Assembly (NCBI RefSeq): GCF_025822765.1
Contig: NZ_JACKUK010000025.1
Location: forward strand, 187,084-251,083
DNA length: 64,000 nt
Origin: Mycobacterium barrassiae
GTDB taxonomy: Bacteria > Actinomycetota > Actinomycetes > Mycobacteriales > Mycobacteriaceae
Reading direction: 5' to 3'
The notes beneath the pieces were generated by a model that saw only the letters and a list, made by a program, of their open reading frames with translations, made no database searches and had not been told where the DNA came from. Positions 52,636 through 63,411 of this stretch are shown here, piece by piece. Both the position numbers and the translations under genes were made by a program. Within the stretch, counting starts at the first letter, position 1, and every line of letters starts with the position of its first letter.

Positions 52636-53775
52636 ATGACGACCGAACGCATCGCAGACCACATCAAGTTCGCGTACTGGGTGCCCAACGTCAGCGGGGG
52701 CCTGGTGACCAGCGATATCGAACAGCGCACCGACTGGAACTACGAATACAACGCCAAACTCGCTCAGACGGCGGAGAACAACGGCTTCGAGTACGCGCTG
52801 TCGCAGGTGCGCTACGAGGCCAGCTACGGCGCGGAGTACCAGCACGAATCGACCAGTTTCTCGCTGGCGCTGCTGCTGGCCACGCAGCGGCTCAAGGTGA
52901 TCGCCGCGGTTCATCCGGGTCTGTGGCAGCCGGCCGTGCTCGCGAAACTCGGTGCGACGGCCGACCATCTGTCCAACGGCCGCTTCGCCGTCAACGTCGT
53001 ATCAGGCTGGTTCAAGGACGAATTCACGCATCTGGGTGAACCATGGCTCGAACACGACGAGCGGTACCGCCGCAGCGCGGAGTTCCTGCAGGTGCTGCGC
53101 AAGATCTGGACCGAGGACGACGTGGATTTCCGCGGCGACTTCTACCGCATCCACGACTTCACGCTCAAGCCCAAACCCGTTACCACCCCCGATCGGCCGA
53201 ATCCCGAAATTTTCCAGGGCGGCAATTCAACGGCCGCGCGGCGTAACGGCGGCCGCTACGCCGACTGGTACTTCTCCAACGGCAAGGACTTCGACGGCGT
53301 CACCGAACAAATTGTGGAGGTCCGCGATCACGCCCGCGACGCGGGACGCGAGGTGCGATTCGGCCTCAATGGATTCATCATCGCGCGCGACACCGAGAAA
53401 GAAGCCCGCGACGTCCTCCGCGAGATCATCGAGAAGGCCAATCGTCCGGCGGTGGCGGGGTTCCACGCCGCTGTGCAGCAGGCAGGCAACTCGACCGCGG
53501 ACAAGCGCGGAATGTGGGCCGACTCGACGTTCGAGGACTTGGTCCAGTACAACGACGGGTTCCGCACCCAATTGATCGGCACTCCCGAGCAGATCGCGGA
53601 ACGCATTGCGGCGTATCGCAAACGCGGAGTCGACCTCATTCTCGGAGGCTTCCTGCACTTCCAGGAGGAGATCGAGTACTTCGGCTCGCATGTGCTGCCG
53701 TTGGTTCGCGAAATCGAGGAATCCGAGAAGGACGCAGGGGGTGCGCCGGCCGAACCCTTGCTGGCTTCTCTCTAA
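52636..53775 (+). CDS. SfnG-like FMNH2-dependent (dimethylsulfone) monooxygenase
   Basis: A 379-residue LLM-class flavin monooxygenase. KFAYWVPNVSGGLVTSDIEQ closely follows the SfnG start, and RFAVNVVSGWFKDEF plus NPEIFQGGNSTAARRNGGRY are typical of the alkanesulfonate/dimethylsulfone branch. These enzymes release sulfur from sulfones using reduced FMN from a partner reductase, which is not encoded nearby. The ATG at 52636 is used; 52621 is an in-frame alternative. It is 39 bp after the GH8 gene but functionally unrelated. Confidence 0.9.
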   Translation: MTTERIADHIKFAYWVPNVSGGLVTSDIEQRTDWNYEYNAKLAQTAENNGFEYALSQVRYEASYGAEYQHESTSFSLALLLATQRLKVIAAVHPGLWQPAVLAKLGATADHLSNGRFAVNVVSGWFKDEFTHLGEPWLEHDERYRRSAEFLQVLRKIWTEDDVDFRGDFYRIHDFTLKPKPVTTPDRPNPEIFQGGNSTAARRNGGRYADWYFSNGKDFDGVTEQIVEVRDHARDAGREVRFGLNGFIIARDTEKEARDVLREIIEKANRPAVAGFHAAVQQAGNSTADKRGMWADSTFEDLVQYNDGFRTQLIGTPEQIAERIAAYRKRGVDLILGGFLHFQEEIEYFGSHVLPLVREIEESEKDAGGAPAEPLLASL

Positions 53776-53823
53776 CCGTCGGTGCGCTAGCGTGGGTTGA
53801 AGCCGTCGAGCACAGGAGAGGTC

Positions 53824-54657
53824 ATGTCGTACCCGCAAGGTCCGCCCGGAAACCCCGGATACCCGCCCGCGCAGCAGCCGACGACTCAGTTCGCCGCGCC
53901 GACCCAACAATTCGGAAGGACGCCCGAACCCGCACCCGCCGGACCTGCGGGCGCCAGCCCGCTGCCGATGTACCTGACGATCGCGGTCGCGGTGCTCGGA
54001 CTCGGCGTGTACCTGTCCAGCTTCGGCCCGCTGTTCACGGCCGGCGCGGACTACTTCACGCCGACACTGCTCGACCTCGCGGTGGTCGCGTCGATCGCCG
54101 CCGGGTTGATCGCGGGTGTCTCCCTGCTGCCCAAGCAGAAGGCTCTGCCCGCGGTGCTCGCCGTCCTCTCGGTGCTTGCGTTTCTGCTCGTGATCGCGAT
54201 CGTGCTGACGGCGCCGCAAGGGGTGTCCCTCGACTGGGGTCTCTACCTGATCATCGCGTTCACCATGTTCCAGGCCATCGTCGCGGTGGCGATCCTGCTG
54301 TTCGACGCGGGCATCATCAGCCCGCCCGCGCCGCGGCAACCTCGATACGAGCAGCAGCAGTACGGCCAGTACGGCGCGCCGGGCGGGCAATATTACGGAC
54401 ACGCCCAGCACGGCGGTCCGCCGCAGCAGCAGGGCCCGCCACAGCGTCAGGGCTATCCATCGCAGTACGGCGGATATCAGAGCAGCGGTCCGTCGACCGG
54501 CGGATACGGCGGCGCTCATCAGAGCGGACCCCCGACACCCCCGACCGGCTTCCCGGCCTACGGCCAGCCGCCGTCGAGCTCCGCGCCGACCACCGAGACG
54601 CAGTCGCCGTCGCAATCGGGGGCGTCTTCCACGCAGTCGGGCCTCCCGCCGTCGTAG
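53824..54657 (+). CDS. Rv0954-like DUF5336 membrane antigen
   Basis: A 277-residue homologue of the 34-kDa antigenic protein Rv0954. A Pro/Gln-rich cytoplasmic head (MSYPQGPPGNPGYPP) is followed by four spans (about 48-165) and a long Gln/Gly/Tyr/Ser-rich tail with QQYGQYGAPGG repeats. AGGAGAGG lies just before the ATG. In M. tuberculosis the protein has been linked to the cell-division machinery. It precedes perM in the conserved order. Confidence 0.93.
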   Translation: MSYPQGPPGNPGYPPAQQPTTQFAAPTQQFGRTPEPAPAGPAGASPLPMYLTIAVAVLGLGVYLSSFGPLFTAGADYFTPTLLDLAVVASIAAGLIAGVSLLPKQKALPAVLAVLSVLAFLLVIAIVLTAPQGVSLDWGLYLIIAFTMFQAIVAVAILLFDAGIISPPAPRQPRYEQQQYGQYGAPGGQYYGHAQHGGPPQQQGPPQRQGYPSQYGGYQSSGPSTGGYGGAHQSGPPTPPTGFPAYGQPPSSSAPTTETQSPSQSGASSTQSGLPPS

Positions 54658-54716
54658 TCTGAGCCGCGCGTGCGTCAACTTCGCGCGCGCGTGAGCTTGC
54701 GCGAGGAGCGGCCTTA

Positions 54717-56198
54717 GTGGAAAACCGGCCAGTCGGCACACGTCAGGCGCGTGAGCTGCTTCGGGTCGCGTTCGGGCCGTCCGTCGTGGCACTGGGCATC
54801 ATCGCGGCGGTGGTGTTGCTGCAGCTGCTGATCGCCAACAGCGACATGACCGGCGCGCTGGGTGCGATCGCGAGCATGTGGTTGGGCGTGCACCTGGTGC
54901 CGATCTCGATCGGCGGCAGTGAGCTCGGCGTGATGCCGCTGCTGCCCATGCTCGCGATGGTGTGGGGCACCGCACGCTCCACAGCGGGGGCCACGTCGCC
55001 GCAAGGCTCCTGGTTCGTCACGCGCTGGGTCGTCGCATCCGCCTTGGGCGGCCCGCTGCTGATCGCCGCGATCTCGCTGGCCGTCATCCACGACGCCGCG
55101 TCCGTGCTCACCAAGCTCCAGACTCCCGACGCGCTGCGCGCATTCGGCTGCGTGCTGGCGGTGCACGCGGTCGGCGCGGTGATCGGGGTCGGATCGAGGA
55201 TCGGCCGACGAGTGCTTGCGGACTCGCCACTGCCCGACTGGCTGCCCGACGCGTTTCGTGCGGCTGCCGCCGGCGTGCTGGCGCTGGTCGGGCTGTCCGG
55301 CGTCGTGGTGGCGGGGTCGCTGATCGTGCACTGGGCGACGATGGACGATCTCTACGGCGTCACCAACTCGGTGTTCGGGCAGTTCAGCCTGACGCTGTTG
55401 GCGGCGCTGTACATCCCCAACGTGCTCGTCGGCGCAGCCGCGGTCGCCGTCGGGTCCAGTGCGCACATCGGGCTGGCGACATTCAGTGCGTTCACCGTGT
55501 TCGGCGGGGACATCCCGGCGCTGCCGGTGCTGGCGGCCGTTCCTACGCCACCGCTGGGCCCAGTGTGGGTGGCGCTGCTCATCGTCGCGGCGGCCTCCGG
55601 TGTGGCATTGGGCCAACAGTCGGCGCGCAAACCGCTGCCGCTGGTACCGGCCATCGGCAAGCTCCTCGTCGCCGCCGCGCTCGCCGCACTGGTCATGGCG
55701 CTGCTCGGCTACGCCGGGGGCGGTCGGCTGGGTAACTTCGGGCCGGTCGGTGTCGACCAGGCGACGTTCGGGCCGGCCGTCTTCCTCTGGTTTGCCGGGA
55801 TCGGAGCGTTGACCGTGGCGATGACCGGCGGTATCGCGCGGCGGGTCAAGGCGCCCAAACCGGCTCCGGACCCCGAGCCAGAGCCCGAGTCGGAGCCGGA
55901 CGCAGACGAGCCTGAGCCGCGGGAGGACCAGGAGCCGGTGGCCGCCGAGCTGGTGGCCGAGGGGCCGGACGTCGAGCCGGAGATCGAGGAGGCCGAGGAG
56001 TTCGAGGAGCCCGAGGCCGCAGACCTCGACCTCCCGCCTGCCCCCGCCGAGCCGCCGGGCGTCTTCACCGACACCCCGGCGGACCCAATTGCAGACCCGT
56101 CGGCGGACCCCTTCGAGGACCCCGAGGAGCACTTCGTCGCGGACAACGACGGCGATCCGGACCCGACCACAGGTCGCGCACCTGACGGCGATGACTAG
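54717..56198 (+). CDS. perM: PerM-like polytopic membrane protein (DUF6350)
   Basis: A 493-residue protein with about ten spans to residue 380 and a highly acidic cytoplasmic tail ([31 protein letters not shown]). It corresponds to Rv0955/PerM, which stabilises the divisome and is needed for persistence. The start is GTG with GAGGAG about 9 nt upstream. Its stop precedes the purN GTG by 10 bp. Confidence 0.93.
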   Translation: MENRPVGTRQARELLRVAFGPSVVALGIIAAVVLLQLLIANSDMTGALGAIASMWLGVHLVPISIGGSELGVMPLLPMLAMVWGTARSTAGATSPQGSWFVTRWVVASALGGPLLIAAISLAVIHDAASVLTKLQTPDALRAFGCVLAVHAVGAVIGVGSRIGRRVLADSPLPDWLPDAFRAAAAGVLALVGLSGVVVAGSLIVHWATMDDLYGVTNSVFGQFSLTLLAALYIPNVLVGAAAVAVGSSAHIGLATFSAFTVFGGDIPALPVLAAVPTPPLGPVWVALLIVAAASGVALGQQSARKPLPLVPAIGKLLVAAALAALVMALLGYAGGGRLGNFGPVGVDQATFGPAVFLWFAGIGALTVAMTGGIARRVKAPKPAPDPEPEPESEPDADEPEPREDQEPVAAELVAEGPDVEPEIEEAEEFEEPEAADLDLPPAPAEPPGVFTDTPADPIADPSADPFEDPEEHFVADNDGDPDPTTGRAPDGDD

Positions 56199-56208
56199 GC
56201 TGCCAGGC

Positions 56209-56838
56209 GTGCAGCAACCGGTTCATGTGCCCCCGAAGGTGCCTGCACGGGTTGTCGTGCTGGCATCTGGCACCGGTTCGCTGTTGCGATCACTTCTCGA
56301 TGCCACCAGCGGCGACTACCCGGCCAGCATCGTCGCGGTCGGCGTCGACCGCGACTGCCCGGCCGTCCGCATCGCCGCGGAGGCATCCGTGCCGAGCTAT
56401 GCCGTTCGGCTGCGCGACCATGCCGACCGCGACGCGTGGGACGTCGCCATCACCGAGGCCACCGCAGCCCACGAGCCCGACCTGATCGTGTCCGCCGGGT
56501 TCATGAAAATACTTGGCCCCCATTTTCTTTCCCGCTTCATGGGCAGGATCATCAACACTCATCCCGCGCTGTTGCCCGCCTTCCCGGGCGCGCACGCGGT
56601 TCCCGATGCGCTCGAGTACGGCGTCAAGGTGACGGGCTGCAGCGTGCACCTCGTCGATGCCGGAACCGACACCGGCCCGTTGCTGGCCCAGGAAGCCGTG
56701 CCCGTACTCGACGATGACGACGAAGCCGCCCTGCACGAGCGGATCAAGGTCGTCGAACGGCGACTGCTCGTGGATGTGCTGGCCGCGGTGGCGACCCGCG
56801 GTGTGACCTGGACCGGACGAAAGGCGAAAATAGGATGA
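56209..56838 (+). CDS. purN: Phosphoribosylglycinamide formyltransferase
   Basis: A 209-residue PurN transferring formyl from 10-formyl-THF to GAR, step 3 of purine synthesis. Motifs are [15 protein letters not shown] (phosphate), [13 protein letters not shown] (catalytic Asn-x-His) and [16 protein letters not shown] (catalytic Asp). The GTG at 56209 (MQQPVHVPP) matches the M. tuberculosis start; an ATG at 56191 is in frame and overlaps perM. It overlaps purH by 4 bp. Confidence 0.96.
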   Translation: MQQPVHVPPKVPARVVVLASGTGSLLRSLLDATSGDYPASIVAVGVDRDCPAVRIAAEASVPSYAVRLRDHADRDAWDVAITEATAAHEPDLIVSAGFMKILGPHFLSRFMGRIINTHPALLPAFPGAHAVPDALEYGVKVTGCSVHLVDAGTDTGPLLAQEAVPVLDDDDEAALHERIKVVERRLLVDVLAAVATRGVTWTGRKAKIG

Positions 56839-58403
56839 CTGACCGTAGGGCTATTCGGCGCGCATTGATCAGCGTGTACGACAAGACCGGTCTCGCCGAC
56901 CTCGCGCGCGGTCTGCACGAGGCGGGCGTCGAACTAGTCTCGACCGGTTCGACCGCGAAAACCATTGCCGACGCTGGGGTTCCGGTCACCTCCGTCGAAC
57001 AGGTCACCGGGTTCCCCGAGGTGCTCGACGGCAGGGTCAAGACGCTGCATCCGCATGTGCACGCGGGGTTGCTCGCCGATCAGCGCAAGCCCGCCCACGT
57101 GGCGGCGCTCGCCGAACTCGGTGTCGCACCATTCGAATTGGTGGTCGTCAACCTCTACCCGTTCAGTCAGACCGTCGATTCCGGCGCCGGTGAGGACGAA
57201 TGCGTCGAACAGATCGACATCGGCGGTCCATCGATGGTGCGTGCGGCCGCCAAGAATCATCCGAGCGTCGCGGTGGTCGTCGATCCGCTGGGTTACGACG
57301 GTGTGCTCGCCGCGGTGCGGGCCGGCGGGTTCACGCTCGAGGAGCGGAAGAAGCTGGCGGCCTTGGCATTCCGGCATACCGCTGAGTACGACGTCGCGGT
57401 GGCGGGTTGGATGTCGTCTGTGCTGGTGTCCGAAGGCGATTCGGCTCCAGCGTCGTTGCCCGTTTGGGCGGGCGCGACATGGCGTCGTGAAGCCGTGCTG
57501 CGGTACGGCGAGAATCCACATCAGCAGGCGGCGTTGTATCGCAACGACGTGGACTGGCCGGGACTCGCGCAGGCCCAGCAGCTGCACGGAAAAGAGATGT
57601 CCTACAACAACTACACCGATGCCGACGCCGCATGGCGGGCCGCATTCGACCACGAAGAGATCTGCGTGGCGATCATCAAGCACGCCAATCCGTGCGGGAT
57701 CGCGATCTCGTCGGTGTCGGTGGCCGACGCCCACCGCAAGGCCCACGAATGCGATCCGCTGTCCGCGTTCGGCGGGGTGATCGCGGCCAACACCGAAGTG
57801 ACCGTCGAGATGGCCGAGACGGTCGCCGACATCTTCACCGAGGTGATCATCGCGCCCGCATACGAACCGGGTGCGGTGGAAGTCCTTGCGCGCAAGAAGA
57901 ACATCCGCGTCTTGTTGGCGTCCGAGCCGCAGACCGGTGGCACCGAGTTCCGTCAGATCAGCGGTGGGCTGCTGATTCAGCAGCGCGACGAGTTCACCGC
58001 GCCCGGCGACGATGCCGACAACTGGACGCTGGCCACCGGCTCACCCGCGGACCCGGCGACGCTCGCCGACCTCAAGTTCGCGTGGCGGACGTGCCGCGCG
58101 GTGAAATCCAACGCGATCGTGGTCGCCGCCGACGGCGCGACCGTCGGGGTCGGCATGGGACAGGTCAATCGGGTGGACGCCGCCAAGCTCGCCGTGCAGC
58201 GCGCCGGCGACCGCGTCCGCGGCGCCGTCGCCGCATCCGACGCCTTCTTCCCGTTCCCCGACGGGCTCGAGGTGCTGACGGAGGCCGGCGTGAAGGCGAT
58301 CGTGCACCCGGGCGGGTCGGTGCGTGACGAAGAAGTCACGGCGGCGGCCGCCAATGCGGGCATCACGCTGTACCTGACCGGCGCCCGCCACTTCGCGCAC
58401 TGA
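56835..58403 (+). CDS. purH: Bifunctional AICAR transformylase/IMP cyclohydrolase
   Basis: A 522-residue enzyme catalysing the last two purine steps to IMP. The N-terminal MGS-like cyclohydrolase ([28 protein letters not shown]) is followed by the transformylase ([39 protein letters not shown]). The length is normal. The ATGA overlap with purN indicates coupling. Confidence 0.97.
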   Translation: MTDRRAIRRALISVYDKTGLADLARGLHEAGVELVSTGSTAKTIADAGVPVTSVEQVTGFPEVLDGRVKTLHPHVHAGLLADQRKPAHVAALAELGVAPFELVVVNLYPFSQTVDSGAGEDECVEQIDIGGPSMVRAAAKNHPSVAVVVDPLGYDGVLAAVRAGGFTLEERKKLAALAFRHTAEYDVAVAGWMSSVLVSEGDSAPASLPVWAGATWRREAVLRYGENPHQQAALYRNDVDWPGLAQAQQLHGKEMSYNNYTDADAAWRAAFDHEEICVAIIKHANPCGIAISSVSVADAHRKAHECDPLSAFGGVIAANTEVTVEMAETVADIFTEVIIAPAYEPGAVEVLARKKNIRVLLASEPQTGGTEFRQISGGLLIQQRDEFTAPGDDADNWTLATGSPADPATLADLKFAWRTCRAVKSNAIVVAADGATVGVGMGQVNRVDAAKLAVQRAGDRVRGAVAASDAFFPFPDGLEVLTEAGVKAIVHPGGSVRDEEVTAAAANAGITLYLTGARHFAH

Positions 58404-58412
58404 CGTTTCGCG

Positions 58413-58670
58413 CTAGGAGTTGCGGATCTTGTCGATCAGCTTCGACTTGGTGAGAGCCGAGTAGCCGGAGATGCCGATCTCCTTGGCCCGCTTCTTCAGC
58501 TCCGGAACCGTCCAGTCGTCGTAGGAACCGGACTTCCCGCCCTTGCGGCCCACGGCCGAGGTCCCGCGAGCAGCGGCGGCATTGGCGATCCTGGCGGACT
58601 TCTGCTTCGAGTTGCCCTCCTCGCGCAGGTCCTCGTACAGCTTTTCGTTCTTGATAGACGGATTTGGCAT
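58413..58670 (-). CDS. Small Rho-N/SAP-like DNA-binding protein (DUF7218-like)
   Basis: An 85-residue basic protein. The N-terminal MPNPSIKNEKLYEDLREEG with NSKQKSARIANAAA resembles DUF7218. The C-terminal WTVPELKKRAKEIGISGYS with LTKSKLIDKIRNS is a Rho N-terminal or SAP-type helix-extended-helix likely to bind nucleic acid. AGGGAG lies 7 nt before the ATG. It is convergent with purH, 9 bp away. Confidence 0.88.
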   Translation of the reverse strand: MPNPSIKNEKLYEDLREEGNSKQKSARIANAAAARGTSAVGRKGGKSGSYDDWTVPELKKRAKEIGISGYSALTKSKLIDKIRNS

Positions 58671-58791
58671 TCCGATGCTCCCTATCTGATTGCTCACCGA
58701 AGAGTGCCCGTTGCCTCGCCTTTTATGCAGGGATTGAGCGGTTGTGTCGACCGGGGGACACGCGCATGCGCGGCACACGTCGTAGCGTGGA

Positions 58792-60177
58792 GTGGTGACT
58801 TCACCGAACGACCTGCCCCGCACCGTCGGAGAGCTGCGCGCCTCCGGTCACGTCGAACGGGGCGTCAAAGCCGAGATCCGAGAGAACCTGCTGGCTGCGC
58901 TAGCCGAGGGGCGAGACGCATGGCCAGGCATCCTGGGCTTCGAGGACACCGTGATCCCGCAGCTGGAACGAGCCCTGATCGCCGGGCACGACGTGGTGCT
59001 CCTCGGCGAACGCGGACAGGGCAAGACGCGGCTGCTGCGGGCGCTGACCGGTCTGCTCGACGAGTGGACTCCCGTCATCGCGGGTGCGGAACTGAACGAG
59101 CACCCGTACTCGCCGATCACGCCCGAGTCGATCCGGCGGGCCGCGGACTCCGGGGACGACCTGCCCGTCGAGTGGCGGCACCGCAGCGAGCGCTACACCG
59201 AGAAGCTGGCGACCCCCGACACCAGCGTGGCCGACCTCGTCGGCGACATCGACCCCATCAAGGTGGCCGAGGGCCGCAGCCTCGGTGACCCCGAGACCAT
59301 CGCCTACGGTCTGATCCCGCGCGCGCACCGCGGCATCGTCGCGATCAACGAGCTGCCCGACCTAGCCGAGCGCATCCAGGTGTCGATGCTGAACGTGATG
59401 GAGGAGCGCGACATCCAGGTGCGCGGCTACACGCTGCGGCTGCCGCTGGACGTGATCGTCGTCGCCAGCGCCAACCCCGAGGACTACACCAACCGCGGGC
59501 GCATCATCACACCGCTCAAGGACCGCTTCGGCGCTGAGATCCGCACGCACTACCCGTACGAACTCGAGGCCGAGGTAGGCGTCATCCGTCAGGAGGCGCA
59601 TCTGGCCGCCGAGGTTCCCGAGTACCTGCTGCACGTGCTCGCCCGGTTCGCGCGCTACCTGCGCGAGTCGCGCTCGATCGACCAGCGTTCCGGTGTCTCG
59701 GCGCGCTTCGCGATTGCGGCGGCCGAGACCGTCGCGGCTTCGGCCCGGCACCGCGCGGCCCTGCTCGGCGAAGAGGATCCGGTGGCCCGAGTGGTCGACC
59801 TGTCGACCGTGATCGACGTGCTGCGCGGCAAATTGGAGTTCGAATCCGGCGAGGAGGGCCGCGAGCAGGCCGTGCTCGAACACCTCCTGCGCCGTGCCAC
59901 CGCCGACACCGCGCAGCGACTGCTCGGCGGCATCGACGTCGGTCCGCTGGTCGTCGCGATCGAGAACGGTTCCGCGGTCACCACCGGCGAGCGGGTGTCC
60001 TCCCGCGAGGTGCTCGCCGCGGTGCCGGAGGTCCCGGCGATCGCGGAGATCCAGAAACGGCTCGGGGCGACCAGCGACGGTCAGCGTGCGGCCGCCGTCG
60101 AGCTGGCGCTCGAGGCGCTGTATTTGGCCAAACGCATCGACAAGGTGTCCTCAGAGGGCGAAACCGTTTATGGCTAA
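58792..60177 (+). CDS. AAA+ ATPase, Mg-chelatase ChlI/MoxR-like
   Basis: A 461-residue AAA+ ATPase corresponding to Rv0958. It has Walker A GERGQGKTRLL, Walker B region GIVAINELPDL, sensor VASANPEDYTNRGR and DRFGAEIRTHYP. These ATPases work with a VWA protein, here the next gene, to remodel or insert metal into partners; the target is unknown. The start is GTG at 58792 or the adjacent GTG at 58795. It overlaps the VWA gene by 8 bp. Confidence 0.93.
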   Translation: MVTSPNDLPRTVGELRASGHVERGVKAEIRENLLAALAEGRDAWPGILGFEDTVIPQLERALIAGHDVVLLGERGQGKTRLLRALTGLLDEWTPVIAGAELNEHPYSPITPESIRRAADSGDDLPVEWRHRSERYTEKLATPDTSVADLVGDIDPIKVAEGRSLGDPETIAYGLIPRAHRGIVAINELPDLAERIQVSMLNVMEERDIQVRGYTLRLPLDVIVVASANPEDYTNRGRIITPLKDRFGAEIRTHYPYELEAEVGVIRQEAHLAAEVPEYLLHVLARFARYLRESRSIDQRSGVSARFAIAAAETVAASARHRAALLGEEDPVARVVDLSTVIDVLRGKLEFESGEEGREQAVLEHLLRRATADTAQRLLGGIDVGPLVVAIENGSAVTTGERVSSREVLAAVPEVPAIAEIQKRLGATSDGQRAAAVELALEALYLAKRIDKVSSEGETVYG

Positions 60178-62146
60178 ACGCACTTCGCGGTATTCGCGAT
60201 ACACCGGCGGCCCCGACCCCCTGGCTCCGCCGATCGATCTGCGCGAGGCGCTCGAGCAGATCGGCCAGGACGTGATGGAGGGCAGCTCGCCCCGTCGCGC
60301 ACTGTCGGAGTTGTTGCGGCGCGGCACGCAGAATATGCGTGGCGCGGACAAGCTCGCCGCCGAGGCCAACCGTCGCCGCCGGGAACTGTTACAGCGCAAT
60401 AATCTCGACGGCACCCTACAGGAGATCAAGAAGCTGCTCGACGAGGCGGTGCTGGCCGAGCGTAAGGAACTGGCGCGGGCGCTCGACGACGATGCGCGGT
60501 TCAACGAGATGCGGATCGAGTCGTTGCCGCCGTCGCCCGCGAAGGCCGTGCAAGAGCTCTCCGACTACGACTGGCGAAGTGCCGAGGCGCGCGAAAAGTA
60601 CGAGCAGATCAAGGATCTCCTCGGTCGCGAAATGCTCGACCAGCGATTCGCCGGTATGAAGCAGGCCCTTGAGAACGCCACCGACGAGGATCGCCAGCGG
60701 GTCAACGACATGCTGGATGACCTCAACGACCTGCTGGACAAACACGCCCAGGGCACCGATACGCCCGAGGATTTCCAGAACTTCATGGACAAGCACGGCG
60801 AGTTCTTTCCGGAGAATCCGCGCAATGTCGAGGAGTTGCTGGACTCCCTGGCCAAGCGGGCCGCCGCCGCGCAGCGTTTCCGCAACAGCTTGTCTGCCGA
60901 TCAGCGCGCCGAGCTGGATGCGTTGGCGCAGCAGGCATTCGGTTCGCCTTCGTTGATGAATGCGCTCAACCGGCTCGACGGTCATCTGCAGGCGGCACGG
61001 CCAGGGGAGGACTGGGAAGGCTCGTCACGGTTCTCCGGCGACAACCCAATGGGCATGGGTGAGGGCACCCAGGCGATGGCCGACATCGCCGAACTCGAAG
61101 AGCTCGCCGAGGCGCTCTCGCAGAGCTATGCCGGCGCCACGATGGAGGACGTCGACCTCGACATGCTCGCCCGGCAGCTCGGCGATGACGCCGCAGTCGA
61201 TGCCAAGACCCTGGCCGAACTGGAACGAGCGCTGATGGACCAGGGCTTCCTGGACCGCGGGTCGGACGGACAGTGGCGATTGTCGCCGAAGGCGATGCGC
61301 CAGCTCGGTCAGGCCGCGCTTAGGGATGTGGCGCAACAGCTTTCAGGGCGACACGGCGAACGCGATACCCGTCGCGCAGGGGCTGCAGGTGAGCTGACCG
61401 GCGCGACGCGGCCATGGGCGTTCGGCGACACCGAACCGTGGAATGTCACCCGCACCCTGACGAACTCGGTGCTGCGCCAGGCCGGCGGCGGTGGCGTCGA
61501 CATGCCGTTGAAGATCACCGTCGACGACGTCGAGATCTCTGAGACGGAGACCCGTACGCAGGCGGCGGTGGCGCTGCTGGTGGACACCTCGTTCTCGATG
61601 GTGATGGAGAATCGCTGGCTGCCGATGAAGCGCACGGCGCTGGCCTTGAGCCACCTCATCAGCACCCGGTTCCGCTCGGATGCGTTGCAGATCATCGCTT
61701 TCGGCCGCTATGCCCGCACCGTGACGACCGCCGAACTGACCGGGCTGGAGGGCGTCTACGAGCAGGGCACCAACCTGCATCACGCGCTGGCACTGGCGGG
61801 CAGGCATCTGCGCCGCCATCCCAATGCGCAACCGGTGGTGCTCGTGGTGACCGACGGTGAACCGACCGCGCACCTGGAGTCATACGGTGAGGGCGGCGAC
61901 GGAACGTCGGTGTTCTTCGACTACCCGCCGCATCCGCGGACCATCGCTCACACCGTCAAGGGCTTCGACGACATGGCGGGATTGGGTGCGCAGGTGACGA
62001 TCTTCCGGCTGGGCAACGATCCTGGGCTCGCGAAGTTCATCGATCAGGTCGCGCGTCGCGTGGAGGGGCGCGTCGTGGTGCCCGATCTCGACGGTTTGGG
62101 CGCCGCCGTCGTCGGCGATTATTTACGTTCGCGTCGACGCCGCTAG
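60170..62146 (+). CDS. VWA-domain partner of the AAA+ ATPase
   Basis: A 658-residue protein corresponding to Rv0959. A long, charged, helical N-terminal region (about 1-380, with EMRIESLPPSPAKAVQELSD) precedes a VWA domain (about 460-650). That domain has an intact MIDAS: VDTSFS near 470, the Thr of QGTNLHHAL and VVTDGEPT. It is translationally coupled to the ATPase, as in CoxE/BchD-type pairs. The ATG at 60170 gives MAKRTSRYSRY. Confidence 0.93.
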   Translation: MAKRTSRYSRYTGGPDPLAPPIDLREALEQIGQDVMEGSSPRRALSELLRRGTQNMRGADKLAAEANRRRRELLQRNNLDGTLQEIKKLLDEAVLAERKELARALDDDARFNEMRIESLPPSPAKAVQELSDYDWRSAEAREKYEQIKDLLGREMLDQRFAGMKQALENATDEDRQRVNDMLDDLNDLLDKHAQGTDTPEDFQNFMDKHGEFFPENPRNVEELLDSLAKRAAAAQRFRNSLSADQRAELDALAQQAFGSPSLMNALNRLDGHLQAARPGEDWEGSSRFSGDNPMGMGEGTQAMADIAELEELAEALSQSYAGATMEDVDLDMLARQLGDDAAVDAKTLAELERALMDQGFLDRGSDGQWRLSPKAMRQLGQAALRDVAQQLSGRHGERDTRRAGAAGELTGATRPWAFGDTEPWNVTRTLTNSVLRQAGGGGVDMPLKITVDDVEISETETRTQAAVALLVDTSFSMVMENRWLPMKRTALALSHLISTRFRSDALQIIAFGRYARTVTTAELTGLEGVYEQGTNLHHALALAGRHLRRHPNAQPVVLVVTDGEPTAHLESYGEGGDGTSVFFDYPPHPRTIAHTVKGFDDMAGLGAQVTIFRLGNDPGLAKFIDQVARRVEGRVVVPDLDGLGAAVVGDYLRSRRRR

Positions 62147-62218
62147 GCCTTCTACCTGCACTTTTGGGGTGTCCAGGCAACCTCTGCGGACCCCGGTCTT
62201 GCCCGGTATGGTTTCGGC

Positions 62219-62704
62219 GTGCTGAGCAGATTTCTGACGGGCCTCGGGATGGCTGGATTCGTCGCGATAATCGGTGTCCCGGCGACCGCCCTTGCTGATC
62301 CTGAGCCGGCGCCCGGCCCGCCGAACGTCGACGCCTTCGCACCGGTGAAGCCGTCGGACTATTCGGTGAATGACGGCGCCTGGTACGCCTTCAGCGCCCC
62401 CAGTGGCTTGACGTGCGTGCTGGACCGCCAGACGGGTGGCTATGGCTGCAGTGGGCCGCTGCCCGCGGCGCCGGGCGGAGCCAACCTGGTCAGCGCGGGC
62501 CCCGTCGGTGGGCCCGGCTTCGCGAACTCGGCTCGCCCGCTGTACGGCGTGAGCGACGGGGCCAAGCCGCTGCCGCCGAACACACGGCTGTCGTTTCGCA
62601 CCGTCAGCTGCGGTACCGACGGTGTGGCGACGATGTGCACGAACAGCATCGACCAAACCGGCTTCGTGCTCAGCCCGGCAGGCAGCTTCGTCTTCGGGGC
62701 CTAA
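62219..62704 (+). CDS. Secreted protein of unknown function
   Basis: A 161-residue precursor with a signal peptide cleaved near ALADPEP. The mature part has four cysteines (LTCVL, YGCSG, VSCGT, TMCTN) that could form two disulfides, and SFRTVSCGTDGVATMC near the end, as in a common mycobacterial exported family. The start is GTG; TATGGT 6 nt upstream may be the -10 box of a leaderless mRNA. It overlaps the convergent DUF1707 gene by 4 bp. Confidence 0.85.
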   Translation: MLSRFLTGLGMAGFVAIIGVPATALADPEPAPGPPNVDAFAPVKPSDYSVNDGAWYAFSAPSGLTCVLDRQTGGYGCSGPLPAAPGGANLVSAGPVGGPGFANSARPLYGVSDGAKPLPPNTRLSFRTVSCGTDGVATMCTNSIDQTGFVLSPAGSFVFGA

Positions 62705-63285
62705 TTACTGGTTTTGCGCGGCTTGCGCTTGACGCCGACGCTGCCCCACAGCGAGAACCCGCGGATTCGCACGCACGGTGCGCCGGGCGTGCCTTCACCG
62801 CTGACGGTCTGGTCGAAGGTGCCCATCACCCCGATGCCGCGCAGGTCCACGTTCACCTCGGGCGGCACCAGGATCGTCTGACCGCCGAAGATCGAGTACG
62901 AATGGATCTCGACTTCCGGCGCCGTGAAGTCCGCATAGCGCAAATCCAGCACTCCGCCGCCGAACAGAGCAAACGTGGTCATCCGTTTGGGGACGTTCCA
63001 GCGGCCGCGGCGCTCGAAGCCGCTCATGATCGCCAGCAGCAGGGTCGACGGCGCGGGCCGGACGGGGCCGCCGCTCGGGCCGCGGGTGAACGCCCCGGGC
63101 AGGTCGGCGGAGAGCCGGTCGAGCTCGTCGTACGTCTGGGCGGCGTATGCCTTCGTCAGGCGCGCTTCGTACTCGCTCAGCGGCAATCGGCCCTGAGCCG
63201 CGGCATCACTGAGCAACTGCGCCATCTGGATCCGATCAGTATCTGCAGCGCGCATCGAGCCGTTCCGCGACGCTGGAGTGCTCAT
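62701..63285 (-). CDS. DUF1707 protein with LiaF-like C-terminal domain
   Basis: A 194-residue protein corresponding to Rv0966c. The N-terminal DUF1707 motif spans MRAADTDRIQMAQLLSDAAA and ARLTKAYAAQTYDEL. A C-terminal beta-rich domain (TFALFGGGVLDLRYADF, IFGGQTILVPPEV) resembles the LiaF/cell-wall-active-antibiotic response family. No membrane span is evident. The ATG at 63285 is preferred to 63366. Function unknown. Confidence 0.88.
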   Translation of the reverse strand: MSTPASRNGSMRAADTDRIQMAQLLSDAAAQGRLPLSEYEARLTKAYAAQTYDELDRLSADLPGAFTRGPSGGPVRPAPSTLLLAIMSGFERRGRWNVPKRMTTFALFGGGVLDLRYADFTAPEVEIHSYSIFGGQTILVPPEVNVDLRGIGVMGTFDQTVSGEGTPGAPCVRIRGFSLWGSVGVKRKPRKTSN

Positions 63286-63411
63286 CCCGGCCAACTGTTC
63301 TTTGCCAAAACGCTCATCACTGACGAGCCTACGACGAACGCTGGCACATGCAAGGCCGTTGCCCAAAGTGCGATGTCATCGTTGCCGGCGAATCAGCTAG
63401 CTGAACAAACT